A DNA stretch of 64,000 nucleotides from Marinomonas pollencensis (lineage in GTDB: Bacteria; Pseudomonadota; Gammaproteobacteria; Pseudomonadales; Marinomonadaceae): assembly GCF_003387375.1 (NCBI RefSeq), contig NZ_QUNG01000003.1, positions 248,001 through 312,000 on the forward strand, read 5' to 3'. The notes under the pieces are model-generated. The model saw only the letters and a program-made list of their open reading frames with translations. It made no database searches and was not told where the DNA came from. Positions 1-8,771 of this stretch are shown here, one piece after another; position 1 is the stretch's first letter; every line of letters starts with the position of its first letter. The translations under genes were made by a program, and so were the position numbers.

Positions 1-729
1 AAGCAACGAAGGAAATTCATAATTCCAGTTCGCCAAGGCGTAATAAGGCAGGGTGCAAGATAGGATACTCAACAAGATAAACACAAGATTGCGACGAATA
101 AGGTGCCAGCTAACGACAAATTTCAGCGCCAACACAGGCACGATAAACGCGGCGAAAAGATTGATTAGAGCGGTCTGGCTCGACACACTCAAGAGCTGTT
201 CAGACGTTAGGTTTAACCCTTCAAAACCAAACCAGATAGGGGTACCAACCGCACCAAATGACACCGGAACCGAATTCATAACCAAGGCAAAGATAGCCAC
301 ATTTAATGGCGTAAATCCCAAGCCAATCAGCATTGGCGCAGCTATCGCAGCAGGAGTACCAAACCCTGACGCTCCCTCTAGCATAAACGCAAACGCCCAA
401 CCGATAATCATCAACTGGGCAACCGCATTGGTACTAATCGAATCCAGCCAACGCCCAATCACTTTTTCCGCACCTGATATGGCCAGTACCCGATTTAACA
501 AGATGGCCCCCGCGATAATAGAAATCGGTGTGAGCACAGACAAGACACCAGAAATCACATTGGCGGCCATTAAACGCCCGGCGGATTGAAAATAGAAAAG
601 CTGAATCACAGCCACTAATAAGGCGGTTATAGGCAGAGCGATATGGGATGGCAGGGCATGCTTCTTGGTCATCATCCAAATCAGAAGCACAATAGGAAAT
701 GCCGAAACAAGAGTACTCTCAACGTCCAT
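1..729 (-). CDS. L-lactate permease family protein (3' end beyond window)
   Basis: Reading the minus strand from an ATG at 729 gives 243 open codons that continue past the window edge. The protein is strongly hydrophobic and contains the run EGASGFGTPAAIAAP at about residues 117-131, a hallmark of the LctP/LldP lactate (glycolate) permease family of inner-membrane proton symporters. Family members are about 500-560 residues, so roughly the N-terminal half is present. A GAGG ribosome-binding site lies 8 bases before the ATG. The substrate could be lactate, glycolate or another 2-hydroxy acid; the visible half does not separate these. The partner dehydrogenase, if any, is outside the window. 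Confidence 0.85.
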   Translation of the reverse strand, partial: MDVESTLVSAFPIVLLIWMMTKKHALPSHIALPITALLVAVIQLFYFQSAGRLMAANVISGVLSVLTPISIIAGAILLNRVLAISGAEKVIGRWLDSISTNAVAQLMIIGWAFAFMLEGASGFGTPAAIAAPMLIGLGFTPLNVAIFALVMNSVPVSFGAVGTPIWFGFEGLNLTSEQLLSVSSQTALINLFAAFIVPVLALKFVVSWHLIRRNLVFILLSILSCTLPYYALANWNYEFPSLL

Positions 730-1177
730 ATTAGATACCTCATTGCATGTTTTCGGATGACACTCAAAAGCATTGCTTGTCTCGGCTATATAACAAAAAC
801 GCCACTCGATGAGCCTGTGGCTTTGTACGCTATTTCAGCTTACTACATAGCAAGAAAGGCACCTATGACCTTGATCAGCTTTACGCAGGTTGTGGCATCG
901 CTTGCCTTTCCCGCCTACTACCCTAGTAATGGCAACTTACAATCAAGCTTTGTGCCAATAAAGGCGAAAAACCTCTTACGCACAGACACAATGCAGCCAT
1001 GACCTTGCTCGATTTACCAGAACGGCACTCAAATCAGTACCACCTCAGCGTTGAATACCGCAGCTTAAGGCTGGACATCGCTGCAAATAGCAATCGGTGC
1101 CGGTGCTGGCATTAGTGAGCGCAACAAAGGAGAGAGGAAAATAACGGGAGACTAAGAAGAAGCTTGATAAGCTGATA
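730..1177. other. Intergenic region, no supported gene
   Basis: About 450 bases separate the lactate permease start from the terminator of the MFS gene. It must hold the permease promoter. I see no convincing reading frame. Bases 1015-1160 read as a short stretch resembling the end of a membrane transporter but interrupted by a stop, possibly decayed coding sequence. Confidence 0.4.
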
Positions 1178-1210
1178 CAAAAAAGGGGAGCGACATACGT
1201 CGCTCCCCTT
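1178..1210 (-). terminator. Rho-independent terminator of the MFS gene
   Basis: A perfect 12-bp stem (1183-1194 with 1199-1210) and 4-base loop lies 21 bases past the MFS stop codon. On the minus strand it is followed by a run of T. This is a classic intrinsic terminator. Confidence 0.9.
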
Positions 1211-1230
1211 ATCTATTTACTATAAATGAG

Positions 1231-2412
1231 TTAAGCAGACACAGGCTTTCCTGCTGCTCGATTATCCAGATAACCACTAAAACGAGTCAATACAAAGGCA
1301 ACCAGAACAATAACACCCCCAACCCACGCGGTGTCGATTAGTTGGAACTGATCCACTATGTGGCCACCAATCAATGCGCCCAATGCAATCCCCACATTAA
1401 ATGCGGCAATATTCAAACCCGATGCAACGTCTACCGCATGAGGAGCTTCGCGCTCTGCAATCTGTACCACGTAAACTTGCAAACCAGGAACATTACCAAA
1501 AGCAAAAGCCCCCCAAATCAGAACCGTCACTAATGCCAACCATGGGTACGGGGCAGTAAAGTAGAACAAGAAGAGCACGGCCGCCAAAGCAACAAACAGG
1601 TAAGACAAAGCAGAAACCGCACCCATTCGATCTGCCATTTTGCCACCATAGATATTACCCACAGCAACTGACACACCATAGACCAGCATAATCAAGCCAA
1701 TCGCTGAAGACGGAAAGCCACTCACGGATTCAAGAATGGACGCTAAAAAAGTAAAGGCAACAAAGGTGCCGCCGTAACCGACCGCCGTCATTGCATAAAC
1801 TAGCAATAGGCGCGGTTTAGCCAATACAGACAACTGTTTAACCAAACTTGCACTGGAAGATTGCTGCAGATTATTTGGCACCAAAATAGCGCTGCCTAGC
1901 ATAGCAATTAGGCCCAAAGCCGATACGACTAAAAAGGTGGCTCGCCAACCGAAATGCTGGCCAATCCAAGTACCTAATGGCACACCTGTCACCAAGGCGA
2001 CGGTCAAACCAGTAAACATCAAAGCAATCGCACTGGCTTCTTTTTCTTTCGATACCAAGCGAGTCGCAATGGTTGAACCAATCGAAAAGAACACACCGTG
2101 CGCTAAGCCAGTTAATATTCTAGCGGTAATTAATGCTTCATAGCTCGGCGCTACCCAAGCCAACAAGTTACCAAGAATAAACAAGCTCATTAAGCCAATT
2201 AACAACCATTTTCGGTTTACATTGCCGGTTAACGCGGTTAACACAGGGGCACCAATGGCCACCCCTAAGGCGTATAAACTAACCAATAAACCGGCACTAG
2301 GCAGGCTCACTGACAAATCGTTTGCAATGGTCGGAATCAGGCCGACAATAACAAATTCGGTGGTACCTATAGCAAAGGCGCTAAGCGCCAACGCCCAAAG
2401 AGCAAGCGGCAT
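1231..2412 (-). CDS. MFS transporter, DHA1 (AraJ/YdhP-like) family
   Basis: The product has 393 residues and about 12 predicted membrane segments. The N-terminal signature GTTEFVIVGLIPTIA and the first-half loop NVNRKWLLIGLM are typical of DHA1-family drug or sugar efflux permeases related to AraJ, YdhP and NepI. It probably exports a small metabolite or drug by proton antiport at the inner membrane; the substrate cannot be read from sequence. It is divergent from the LysR gene at 2547, a common arrangement in which the LysR protein controls the exporter. A strong terminator follows it. Length is normal for the family. Confidence 0.85.
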   Translation of the reverse strand: MPLALWALALSAFAIGTTEFVIVGLIPTIANDLSVSLPSAGLLVSLYALGVAIGAPVLTALTGNVNRKWLLIGLMSLFILGNLLAWVAPSYEALITARILTGLAHGVFFSIGSTIATRLVSKEKEASAIALMFTGLTVALVTGVPLGTWIGQHFGWRATFLVVSALGLIAMLGSAILVPNNLQQSSSASLVKQLSVLAKPRLLLVYAMTAVGYGGTFVAFTFLASILESVSGFPSSAIGLIMLVYGVSVAVGNIYGGKMADRMGAVSALSYLFVALAAVLFLFYFTAPYPWLALVTVLIWGAFAFGNVPGLQVYVVQIAEREAPHAVDVASGLNIAAFNVGIALGALIGGHIVDQFQLIDTAWVGGVIVLVAFVLTRFSGYLDNRAAGKPVSA

Positions 2413-2546
2413 AATAATGCACTCCTATTTAAAAATGAGATTCAAGTTTTGTTGGAGTGGATTATGAAGCCTGTTAATATTTACAAAAACAGCATTAATA
2501 ACAAATCACCTTTTCACAAATAGCAACAATATATGAGTGAGGCAAG

Positions 2547-3437
2547 ATGAATGGTATACGCTCAAAAACAGAAGACTTAGAAATACTCCTTGCCGTCGCG
2601 GATCATGGGGGGTTTTCTGCCGCAGCCAATGCACTAGACATACAAGTCGCCAAGGTTTCCCGTGCTATTTCGCGCCTAGAGCAAGAGCACGCCTGCAGTT
2701 TATTTACTCGCACCACTCGAAAAGTCACAGTGACACAGGAAGGTGAGCAATTTATTCGCTCGATTCGTGAGGCGATGAAGCAAATAATGGGCGCTGAATT
2801 CGCCCTTACCGAACAAAAAATACGCCCTAGCGGCCGCTTGCGAATCGACGCCGCCAGCCCTTTTGTTCTTCATCAGCTTGTTCCTTTGATCAAACCGTTT
2901 CGAATCGCCTATCCAGACATCGAATTAGAGCTGGTATCCAATGACAGCATTATTGATTTGATTGAGAAACGCACCGATCTTGCAATACGCATTGGCAACC
3001 TAACAGACTCAGGATTGTATGCCACTCTCCTTGGCCGCAGCCCGCTGTATCTAGTGGCATCGCCTGACTATCTGAGTCAGGCCGGAACCCCGACTCACCA
3101 AGAAGAATTAATTCGACACGAGATTATTGGTTTCTCTGATATTGCCAATCTAAACAAACTGCCCAACACGACACCATTCAACCTCCCAGTCACCATCAAA
3201 GCCAGCAGTGGAGAAACCATTCGCCAATTATGTTTAGCTGGCAATGGTATCGCCCTACTGTCTCACTTTATGATTGCTAATGATCTTGCTTCTGGTCGCT
3301 TAGTGAGTCTGCTTCCCGAAATTATTCAAAGCCCCAATCCACGCGAGCAAGTTCAGGCTGTGTATTACAAACACACCAAGCTATCGTCGCGAATCGAGGC
3401 TTTTTTACAATTTATTACGGGTAAATTGAATCTTTAG
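2547..3437 (+). CDS. LysR-type transcriptional regulator
   Basis: A 296-residue LysR-type regulator. The N-terminal winged HTH covers about residues 5-65 (EILLAVADHGGFSAAANAL, then VSRAISRLEQEH), followed by a LysR substrate-binding domain from about residue 90 to the end. It begins with ATG at 2547 after a GAGG ribosome-binding site. It is transcribed away from the MFS exporter gene across a 134-base spacer, so that gene is its most likely target. The effector is unknown. Its end is 12 bases from the end of the convergent yghU gene. Confidence 0.9.
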   Translation: MNGIRSKTEDLEILLAVADHGGFSAAANALDIQVAKVSRAISRLEQEHACSLFTRTTRKVTVTQEGEQFIRSIREAMKQIMGAEFALTEQKIRPSGRLRIDAASPFVLHQLVPLIKPFRIAYPDIELELVSNDSIIDLIEKRTDLAIRIGNLTDSGLYATLLGRSPLYLVASPDYLSQAGTPTHQEELIRHEIIGFSDIANLNKLPNTTPFNLPVTIKASSGETIRQLCLAGNGIALLSHFMIANDLASGRLVSLLPEIIQSPNPREQVQAVYYKHTKLSSRIEAFLQFITGKLNL

Positions 3438-3449
3438 TGTGTCGCTGAA

Positions 3450-4301
3450 TTAGTCGAGCAAACCATCAAAGTCAGAGGCCTCATGACGCTCCTGCAACTT
3501 GGGTCCGTCACCAAAACCTTTATTAACAATGCGCCCGCGCTGCACCGCTGGGCGCGCTTCAATTTGTTTTGCCCAACGCATTAGATTTTTGTAACTGGCT
3601 ACGTCTAAGAACTCAGCGGCACCATACAAATTACCCAACACTAAATTGCCATACCAAGGCCAAATAGCGATATCTGCAATCGAGTATTCCTCTCCCGCAA
3701 AGTATTCATTTTGTGCTAAATGCTGATCAAGTACGTCTAGCTCACGTTTTACTTCCATTGAAAAGCGGTCAATTGGGTACTGCATTTTAAATGGCGCATA
3801 AGCATAAAAATGACCAAAACCACCACCTAAATAAGGTGCAGAACCCATCTGCCAAAACAACCAGTTTCGGCATTCTGTTTTCGCTTTAAAATCACTTGGC
3901 ACTAACGCATTAAATTTCTCTGCCAGATACTGCAAAATAGATCCAGATTCAAACACGCGCGTTGGCGGTGTTGTACTGTGATCCATTAAAGCTGGAATTT
4001 TGGAGTTGGGATTGATTTCAACAAAGCCGGAACCAAACTGATCCCCTTCGCCAATATTAATCAAATAAGCATCGTATTCGGCAGCGTCAATGCCCATAGC
4101 CAATAGCTCTTCCAACATGATCGTCACTTTTTGACCATTTGGGGTCGCTAGCGAATGCAGTTGAAGCGAGTGCTTACCTACTGGTAAAACCTTTTCATGT
4201 GTAGCTCCCGCTGTGGGTCGGTTAGTTCCAGCAAATTTACCTCCGTTACCTGGCTCCCATTGCCACACTTTCGGTGGAACATAATTTGTGTCAGTACTCA
4301 T
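3450..4301 (-). CDS. yghU: YghU-type glutathione transferase / disulfide-bond oxidoreductase
   Basis: A 283-residue product closely following E. coli YghU. The runs KVTIMLEELL, GSGFVEINPNSKIPAL, RVFESGSILQYLAEKF, GGGFGHFYAYAP and ADIAIWPWYGNLVLG are all in the expected order. The family binds two glutathione molecules and shows disulfide-reductase and peroxidase activity in the cytoplasm. An upstream in-frame start exists at 4331, but ATG 4301 has an AGGAG site 6 bases upstream and aligns with the family N-terminus, so it is preferred. No operon partner; the redox gene fpr lies upstream as a separate unit. Confidence 0.92.
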   Translation of the reverse strand: MSTDTNYVPPKVWQWEPGNGGKFAGTNRPTAGATHEKVLPVGKHSLQLHSLATPNGQKVTIMLEELLAMGIDAAEYDAYLINIGEGDQFGSGFVEINPNSKIPALMDHSTTPPTRVFESGSILQYLAEKFNALVPSDFKAKTECRNWLFWQMGSAPYLGGGFGHFYAYAPFKMQYPIDRFSMEVKRELDVLDQHLAQNEYFAGEEYSIADIAIWPWYGNLVLGNLYGAAEFLDVASYKNLMRWAKQIEARPAVQRGRIVNKGFGDGPKLQERHEASDFDGLLD

Positions 4302-4470
4302 ACAATCTCCTAAGAATATTTTGCAAACCAAGTAAAAGCCCTTGTGGCTTATGACACAGTCAAGTTAGCTGGTTTGCCAGTCGTATCGGTCGTACGGCAT
4401 TGCTTACGCTCTTAGCCCAGTCATAGCTAAGATCGCCCATACTGCCAGTGCACGTAAAAAATAATGACAC

Positions 4471-4504
4471 AAAAAATCCTTTGCGCACTAGAGCACAAAG
4501 GATT
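4471..4504 (-). terminator. Terminator of fpr
   Basis: Arms AATCCTTTG (4475-4483) and CAAAGGATT (4496-4504) form a stem. On the minus strand it is followed by T residues, 22 bases past the fpr stop codon. Confidence 0.8.
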
Positions 4505-4526
4505 AAAAAAAAGGAAACTCGTGTGC

Positions 4527-5303
4527 TTATTTCTCAACGAAAGCTCGTTCGATCACGTAATCCCCTGGCACACCAATTTTAGGCGACTCATTAAAGCCTC
4601 GCTGATCCAATAAAGCCGAGGTATCTTTAAGCATGTGAGGGCTACCACAAATCATCACGCGGTCGTGCTCTGGGTTTAATGGCGGTAAGCCGATATCATC
4701 AAACAATTTACCGCTGGCGATCAGATCCGTTAAACGTCCCTGATTGCGAAACGGCTCACGTGTCACTGTTGGATAATAGATCAGCTTCTCTCTCACCACA
4801 TCACCAAAGTATTCGTTATTCGGCAATTCGTTTTCAATAAAGTCCGCGTAGGCCAACTCGCTAACCTGACGAACCCCATGAACCAAAATGACTTTTTCAT
4901 ACTCTTCATAGGCTTCAAAATCTTGAATCAGACTTAAAAATGGCGCTAACCCTGTTCCCGTAGACAATAAATATAGGTGTTTACCTGGGTGTAAATCACG
5001 TGTCACTAAGGTGCCTGTTGGCTTGCGACTTACCAATATGTCATCACCTGCTTTTAAATGCTGTAAACGTGACGTTAATGGACCATCGGCCACCTTGATA
5101 CTAAAAAACTCTAAGTGCTCACTGTAATTAGGGCTAGCAATACTGTAGGCACGGATCAATGGTCGTGAGTCAGTTTCAAAGCCAATCATCACAAACTGGC
5201 CATTATCAAAACGTAAACTGGGATCTCGCGTCACTTTAAAGCTAAAAAGATTGTCATCCCAATGATGGACACTCAACACTTGTTCTGTTGCAAATGCGCT
5301 CAT
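4527..5303 (-). CDS. fpr: Ferredoxin--NADP(+) reductase
   Basis: A 258-residue flavoprotein of the bacterial FNR class. The FAD-binding RxYS motif appears as RAYSIASP, the NADP-binding region as LLSTGTGLAPFLSLI, and the C-terminal nucleotide-binding loop as VMICGSPHMLKD. The C-terminus ends FVEK, as in the Pseudomonas/Azotobacter subclass. It moves electrons between NADPH and ferredoxin or flavodoxin and helps in oxidative stress and iron-sulfur supply. Start ATG 5303 follows an AGGA site. It diverges from a LysR gene in the same arrangement as fprA/finR of Pseudomonas putida. Confidence 0.93.
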   Translation of the reverse strand: MSAFATEQVLSVHHWDDNLFSFKVTRDPSLRFDNGQFVMIGFETDSRPLIRAYSIASPNYSEHLEFFSIKVADGPLTSRLQHLKAGDDILVSRKPTGTLVTRDLHPGKHLYLLSTGTGLAPFLSLIQDFEAYEEYEKVILVHGVRQVSELAYADFIENELPNNEYFGDVVREKLIYYPTVTREPFRNQGRLTDLIASGKLFDDIGLPPLNPEHDRVMICGSPHMLKDTSALLDQRGFNESPKIGVPGDYVIERAFVEK

Positions 5304-5387
5304 GATTATCCTGCTATAAATCTATAAAAATACTTGGCTGAGAAAAACGACCCTATAGTCGACACCTCAGCGCTGTTGTTGATCATT

Positions 5388-5403
5388 CTATAAACAGCTA
5401 TAG
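5388..5403. promoter_or_regulatory. LysR-type operator dyad in fpr/finR spacer
   Basis: CTATA-N6-TATAG is a perfect inverted repeat between the divergent fpr and LysR genes. It suits a LysR-family binding site. Related CTATAAA words recur at 5304-5320 and 5436. Confidence 0.5.
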
Positions 5404-5435
5404 TATTTGTTAAGTTGATTGTTTAGATATTATCC

Positions 5436-5450
5436 ATCTATAAAATAGAT
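5436..5450. promoter_or_regulatory. Second LysR-type operator dyad (T-N11-A form)
   Basis: ATCTAT-AAA-ATAGAT is a perfect 15-base dyad with T-N11-A geometry, 9 bases before the LysR start codon. It is a probable autoregulatory or activation half of the fpr/finR promoter. Confidence 0.55.
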
Positions 5451-5459
5451 ATAGAGCCT

Positions 5460-6407
5460 ATGAAATTCACTTTAAGACAGCTTGAGATCTTTGTTGCCAT
5501 ATCCCGTACCGGCAGCGTATCGCGAGCTGCTAGCACCTTATTTCTCTCCCAATCAGCCACCAGCACCGCCTTGGGCGAACTGGAACGCCAATACGATGCT
5601 CAATTGTTTGATCGCGCCGGAAAATCACTCAAGATCAATGAAATGGGACGCCAAATTCTGCCTTTAGCGGTCGAGTTGTTAGATCGAGCCGAAGACATTA
5701 ACAACACCCTCAAAGGCCACCAAGGCTACGGTCTAATGAAAATCGGCGCGACACTCACCATAGGCAACTACTTGGCAACACTACTGGTCGCAGAGTTCTT
5801 GCATTTACACCCGGATAGCCAGATTAAGCTTGAAGTCCACAATACCAGCGCAATTATCCAGCAAATCAGTAACTACGAGCTGGACATTGGGCTAATCGAA
5901 GGTGCTTGCCACCATCCAGACATTGAAGTGGAAAAGTGGATGGCGGATGAACTGGTGGTATTCTGCTCCCCAGAAAACCCTTTAGCGAAAGCGCAAAATA
6001 TCAGCATGGAAACTCTGATTAAAACCCCTTGGATTCTTAGAGAAAGCGGCTCAGGGACACGAGAGACCTTTGATCACGCCTTTCATCACTATCATGCTCA
6101 ATTGAACATTCGTCTAGAACTAGAACATACCGAAGCCATTAAGCGCGCGGTTGAATCGGGTCTGGGAATTGGCTGTATTTCACGCCTTGCGCTAAAAGAC
6201 GCGTTTCGGCGCGGCAGCCTAGTACCGATAGAAACGCCGGACTTGGACCTAAAACGCTACTTTTATTTCCTTTGGCATAAGAAAAAATATCAGACTCCCA
6301 GCATTAGAGAGTTTTTATCTTTATGTCGCGCTATTAGCGAAGGTGTAGAACGCAGCGATCAAGTCAGCCTGTCTCAAATTAACCAGCACGAATCCAACCA
6401 GGCATAA
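5460..6407 (+). CDS. finR: LysR-type regulator, FinR-like (probable fpr activator)
   Basis: A 315-residue LysR-type regulator: HTH at about residues 1-60 (LEIFVAISRTGSVSRAASTL, FLSQSATSTALGELE) and a substrate-binding domain at about 90-295, with the loop RESGSGTRETFDH typical of the CysB/CbbR-like branch. Divergent placement from fpr matches FinR, the activator of fprA in pseudomonads responding to superoxide or sulfur stress. That function is inferred from context, not from residues. About 20 extra polar residues at the C-terminus are rich in Q, S and N. Confidence 0.8.
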   Translation: MKFTLRQLEIFVAISRTGSVSRAASTLFLSQSATSTALGELERQYDAQLFDRAGKSLKINEMGRQILPLAVELLDRAEDINNTLKGHQGYGLMKIGATLTIGNYLATLLVAEFLHLHPDSQIKLEVHNTSAIIQQISNYELDIGLIEGACHHPDIEVEKWMADELVVFCSPENPLAKAQNISMETLIKTPWILRESGSGTRETFDHAFHHYHAQLNIRLELEHTEAIKRAVESGLGIGCISRLALKDAFRRGSLVPIETPDLDLKRYFYFLWHKKKYQTPSIREFLSLCRAISEGVERSDQVSLSQINQHESNQA

Positions 6408-6649
6408 ATGTATGCTTTGCGACCCTTATCAGTAATTTTTTCAGACGCCATAAAGAAACTTCAAGCTTAAGCAAACTATTCAGCCGCTGTCTATTTTTAA
6501 CAGCACAGCACCACGACCTAGTTTCTGAAATTACAGCGCTTGTTATGAGAAGAATATGACAGTTTTGTCAGCTTCCTTTCCTAAAAAGGGCAGCAAAAAG
6601 GAGATAAACAAAACCAAATAAGACTGGCATACGCCTTGTTAGTTACTCC

Positions 6650-6673
6650 GATGAAGCGTTTGTTCGCTTCGTC
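6650..6673 (+). terminator. Hairpin before the outer-membrane barrel gene
   Basis: GATGAAGCG and CGCTTCGTC pair (one wobble) around TTTGTT and are followed by ATTTTA. It could be a weak terminator of the LysR transcript or a 5' leader stem of the gene at 6703. The rest of 6408-6649 shows nothing I can name. Confidence 0.4.
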
Positions 6674-6702
6674 ATTTTAGAAATTAACTGAGGAGTAAGC
6701 AC

Positions 6703-7284
6703 ATGAAGAACTTCATTCCCGCACTCGTGACCAGTGTCGCATTAGTTTCTTTCAGTACGATCGCAATCGCAAACGACACACTCAGCAACAGCCACGGATT
6801 TTATATTGGCGGCAACTATGGCTATTTAAAACTTGATGGTGATGATGATTTTGAGCAAGACGATGACCACGACATCAAGCAAGGTGTGATCGGTTATCGC
6901 ATTAATCAGTACCTAGCATTAGAGGGAAGTTATATCGACTTTGGCCGCTATGGCAATGGGGTAACAAGCGCTAAAACAGACGGCTATACCGCCGCCATCA
7001 AAGGCACCATTCCGCTCACTGACCGTGTCGAACTGTTCGCAAAAGCAGGTCAGCTCTGGTATTCCACAGATTATTCTGTTGCTTCCTATAGCGACAGCAC
7101 AGACGACACCGGGGTATTCGCTGGTGCTGGGGTAGGCTTTAAAGTCACGGAGAATTTTTTGCTGAACGCTCAGTACACCTGGTATGACGTTGATCTAGAT
7201 GCGAAAAGTGCTACCGACAGCACGAGCACTAATACCAATACAGACTTTAACCAAGCCAGTGTTGGTGCAGAATACCGCTTCTAA
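6703..7284 (+). CDS. Outer-membrane beta-barrel protein, OmpA-N/OmpW-like
   Basis: A 193-residue protein with a signal peptide (MKNFIPALVTSVALVSFSTIAIA, cleavage near residue 23). Then comes a porin-like barrel of alternating strands starting GFYIGGNYGYLKL and ending in the aromatic outer-membrane terminus VGAEYRF. Four strand-loop pairs fit an 8-stranded barrel of the opacity/OmpA-N type with no peptidoglycan domain. Acidic loops (DGDDDFEQDDDHD) stand out. A GAGGAG site precedes the ATG and an intrinsic terminator follows, so it is a single-gene unit. The exact role is unknown. Confidence 0.82.
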   Translation: MKNFIPALVTSVALVSFSTIAIANDTLSNSHGFYIGGNYGYLKLDGDDDFEQDDDHDIKQGVIGYRINQYLALEGSYIDFGRYGNGVTSAKTDGYTAAIKGTIPLTDRVELFAKAGQLWYSTDYSVASYSDSTDDTGVFAGAGVGFKVTENFLLNAQYTWYDVDLDAKSATDSTSTNTNTDFNQASVGAEYRF

Positions 7285-7292
7285 GCACTGAC

Positions 7293-7326
7293 GGCTCGAC
7301 AAGACAATGCTTGTCGAGCCTCTTTT
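7293..7326 (+). terminator. Terminator of the outer-membrane protein gene
   Basis: GGCTCGACAAG pairs perfectly with CTTGTCGAGCC across a 6-base loop and is followed by TCTTTT. Confidence 0.88.
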
Positions 7327-7341
7327 AGAGCGCCGCGACCA

Positions 7342-7692
7342 TCAAGCTAATTTTGGGGCATCAAAGTCTTCAGGTTCATCTGAGTAGACGCACACATTCC
7401 AGTCTTCAATTAAGCCATCACTAGACAGGCACTGGCTCTCAAAAAATGCCGCCAATTCACTGCGCTGATTATGCGCTTCAAATGACTTCATATCTTGCCA
7501 AATTTCATTGAAAACAATAGGAAAGCTGGTACCAGTTGCCGCTGGACTGGCGATTTGTCGCGTTAAACGATATTGGATACAACCGTCTTCTCGTAGCGTG
7601 TTGGCTTCAAGTCCCTGTAATAATTTGAAGGCGGCCTTTTCCTGACCCGCTTTTGGTAAAAACTGCGCAATGCAATACACTTTACTCGACAT
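7342..7692 (-). CDS. ABM-domain (antibiotic biosynthesis monooxygenase-like) protein
   Basis: A 116-residue protein of the dimeric ferredoxin-like alpha/beta-barrel ABM fold. The layout is typical: a first strand (VYCIAQFLPKAGQE), a helix, the strand GCIQYRLTRQ, then FNEIWQDMKSFEAHNQRSELAAFF. Members include YgiN-like quinol monooxygenases and putative aldehyde or peroxide-handling enzymes. A specific substrate cannot be assigned. Start ATG 7692 has an AGGA site. It stands alone between two genes on the other strand. Confidence 0.8.
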   Translation of the reverse strand: MSSKVYCIAQFLPKAGQEKAAFKLLQGLEANTLREDGCIQYRLTRQIASPAATGTSFPIVFNEIWQDMKSFEAHNQRSELAAFFESQCLSSDGLIEDWNVCVYSDEPEDFDAPKLA

Positions 7693-7902
7693 AATGACAT
7701 CCTTTCAGAAAATAAAAAACGCTTAAGCTGCTGTTGAAAAGCCGTATGACCATAGCTAATCCACTAGGGAGTGACAAGTTCCTGTGAGCCATTTTCTTCT
7801 ATTGTCTTCTTTGTGTAGCAAAATGCGAAAGCTCATTAGCTTCTTCCTTTCTGTTAATCCTCTGATTAATATCGATGATTATTATTACAAGGTAGCCTAG
7901 TT

Positions 7903-8640
7903 ATGAACCCTATTATTGAAGCCCAACTCGCCCACAAATCGATTCGAAAATATCTAGATAAAAGCATCGAACCCGAACTTTTACACCAGCTTATCCACAG
8001 TGCACAAGGGGCAGCTTCATCCAGTTTTATTCAAGCCTATTCATTGGTTCAGGTAACAAACACAGAAAACCGTAAGAAAATTGCCACCTTGGCTGGCGGT
8101 CAGAATTGGGTAGAAGACGCCCCTGAATTTCTGGTAATTTGCGCCGACCTAAGCCGAGTAGAATATGCCTGTGTAGAGCAAGGGCTTGGCAAATTAGAAG
8201 GCCACACCGAGCATTTTTTAACCGCCACCGTCGATGCCGCCCTAATGGCGCAAAACCTAATGTTAGCAGCAGAATCTGTTGGCCTTGGCGCTGTCTTTAT
8301 CGGCGGCATTCGCAACGACCCAGCCCAAGTGTCTGAACTCCTTTCCCTACCGGAACAAGTCTACCCTGTGTTTGGTATTTGTCTTGGCTACCCTGATGCG
8401 GAACCGGATGTTAAGCCGCGCCTACCTGTTGATGTTGTATTGCATACGGAGCGTTACGATGCGTCTCGCTGTGCAACCGATGTCAAAGCCTATGATGCGC
8501 AAATGGAAACCTACTACCAAAGCCGTGGCAATAATCAAAAAGCCAGTAACTGGTCAGAACAAACGGCGGCCGCCGTGCAGAGAAAGAAACGCGAACACAT
8601 GCTTGGCTTTTTACAAGAACGCGGTTTTCTAAATAAATAA
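7903..8640 (+). CDS. nfsA: NADPH nitroreductase, NfsA-type
   Basis: A 245-residue FMN-dependent nitroreductase. The N-terminal HKSIRKYLDKSIE supplies the family Arg/Ser FMN phosphate contacts, and the GLGAVFIGGIRNDP and VFGICLGYPDAEPDVKPRLP segments are diagnostic of the NfsA/FRP subfamily. The C-terminal RKKREHMLGFLQERGF matches the family tail. It probably reduces quinones and nitroaromatics in the cytoplasm by two-electron transfer. Length matches NfsA (about 240). No regulator is adjacent. Confidence 0.88.
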   Translation: MNPIIEAQLAHKSIRKYLDKSIEPELLHQLIHSAQGAASSSFIQAYSLVQVTNTENRKKIATLAGGQNWVEDAPEFLVICADLSRVEYACVEQGLGKLEGHTEHFLTATVDAALMAQNLMLAAESVGLGAVFIGGIRNDPAQVSELLSLPEQVYPVFGICLGYPDAEPDVKPRLPVDVVLHTERYDASRCATDVKAYDAQMETYYQSRGNNQKASNWSEQTAAAVQRKKREHMLGFLQERGFLNK

Positions 8641-8680
8641 GTTCGCTTAAAGACAGGTTACAAGCTTTGTATTAAATCCT

Positions 8681-8709
8681 GAAAAGCGTGATTAAGAGTC
8701 ACGCTTCTC
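8681..8709. terminator. Bidirectional hairpin between nfsA and the DadA-like gene
   Basis: AAGCGTGA pairs with TCACGCTT, flanked by A and T residues. It lies between the convergent ends at 8640 and 8772 and fits both transcripts. Confidence 0.7.
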
Positions 8710-8771
8710 ACCTTGCCGCTGATAACAGTCAATTCAATTCGCTAATCTGCGCCTAGCCATTTTCCAGCAAA

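Noticed and set aside
643-1002. Plus-strand open frame of about 119 residues overlapping the lactate permease start
   Set aside because: It is antisense to the permease, has no ribosome-binding site and its translation resembles no protein family.
1010-1160. Short plus-strand stretch resembling an MFS C-terminus (SALNTAA, then LQIAIGAGAG after a stop)
   Set aside because: Too short and interrupted to call a pseudogene; resemblance may be chance hydrophobicity.
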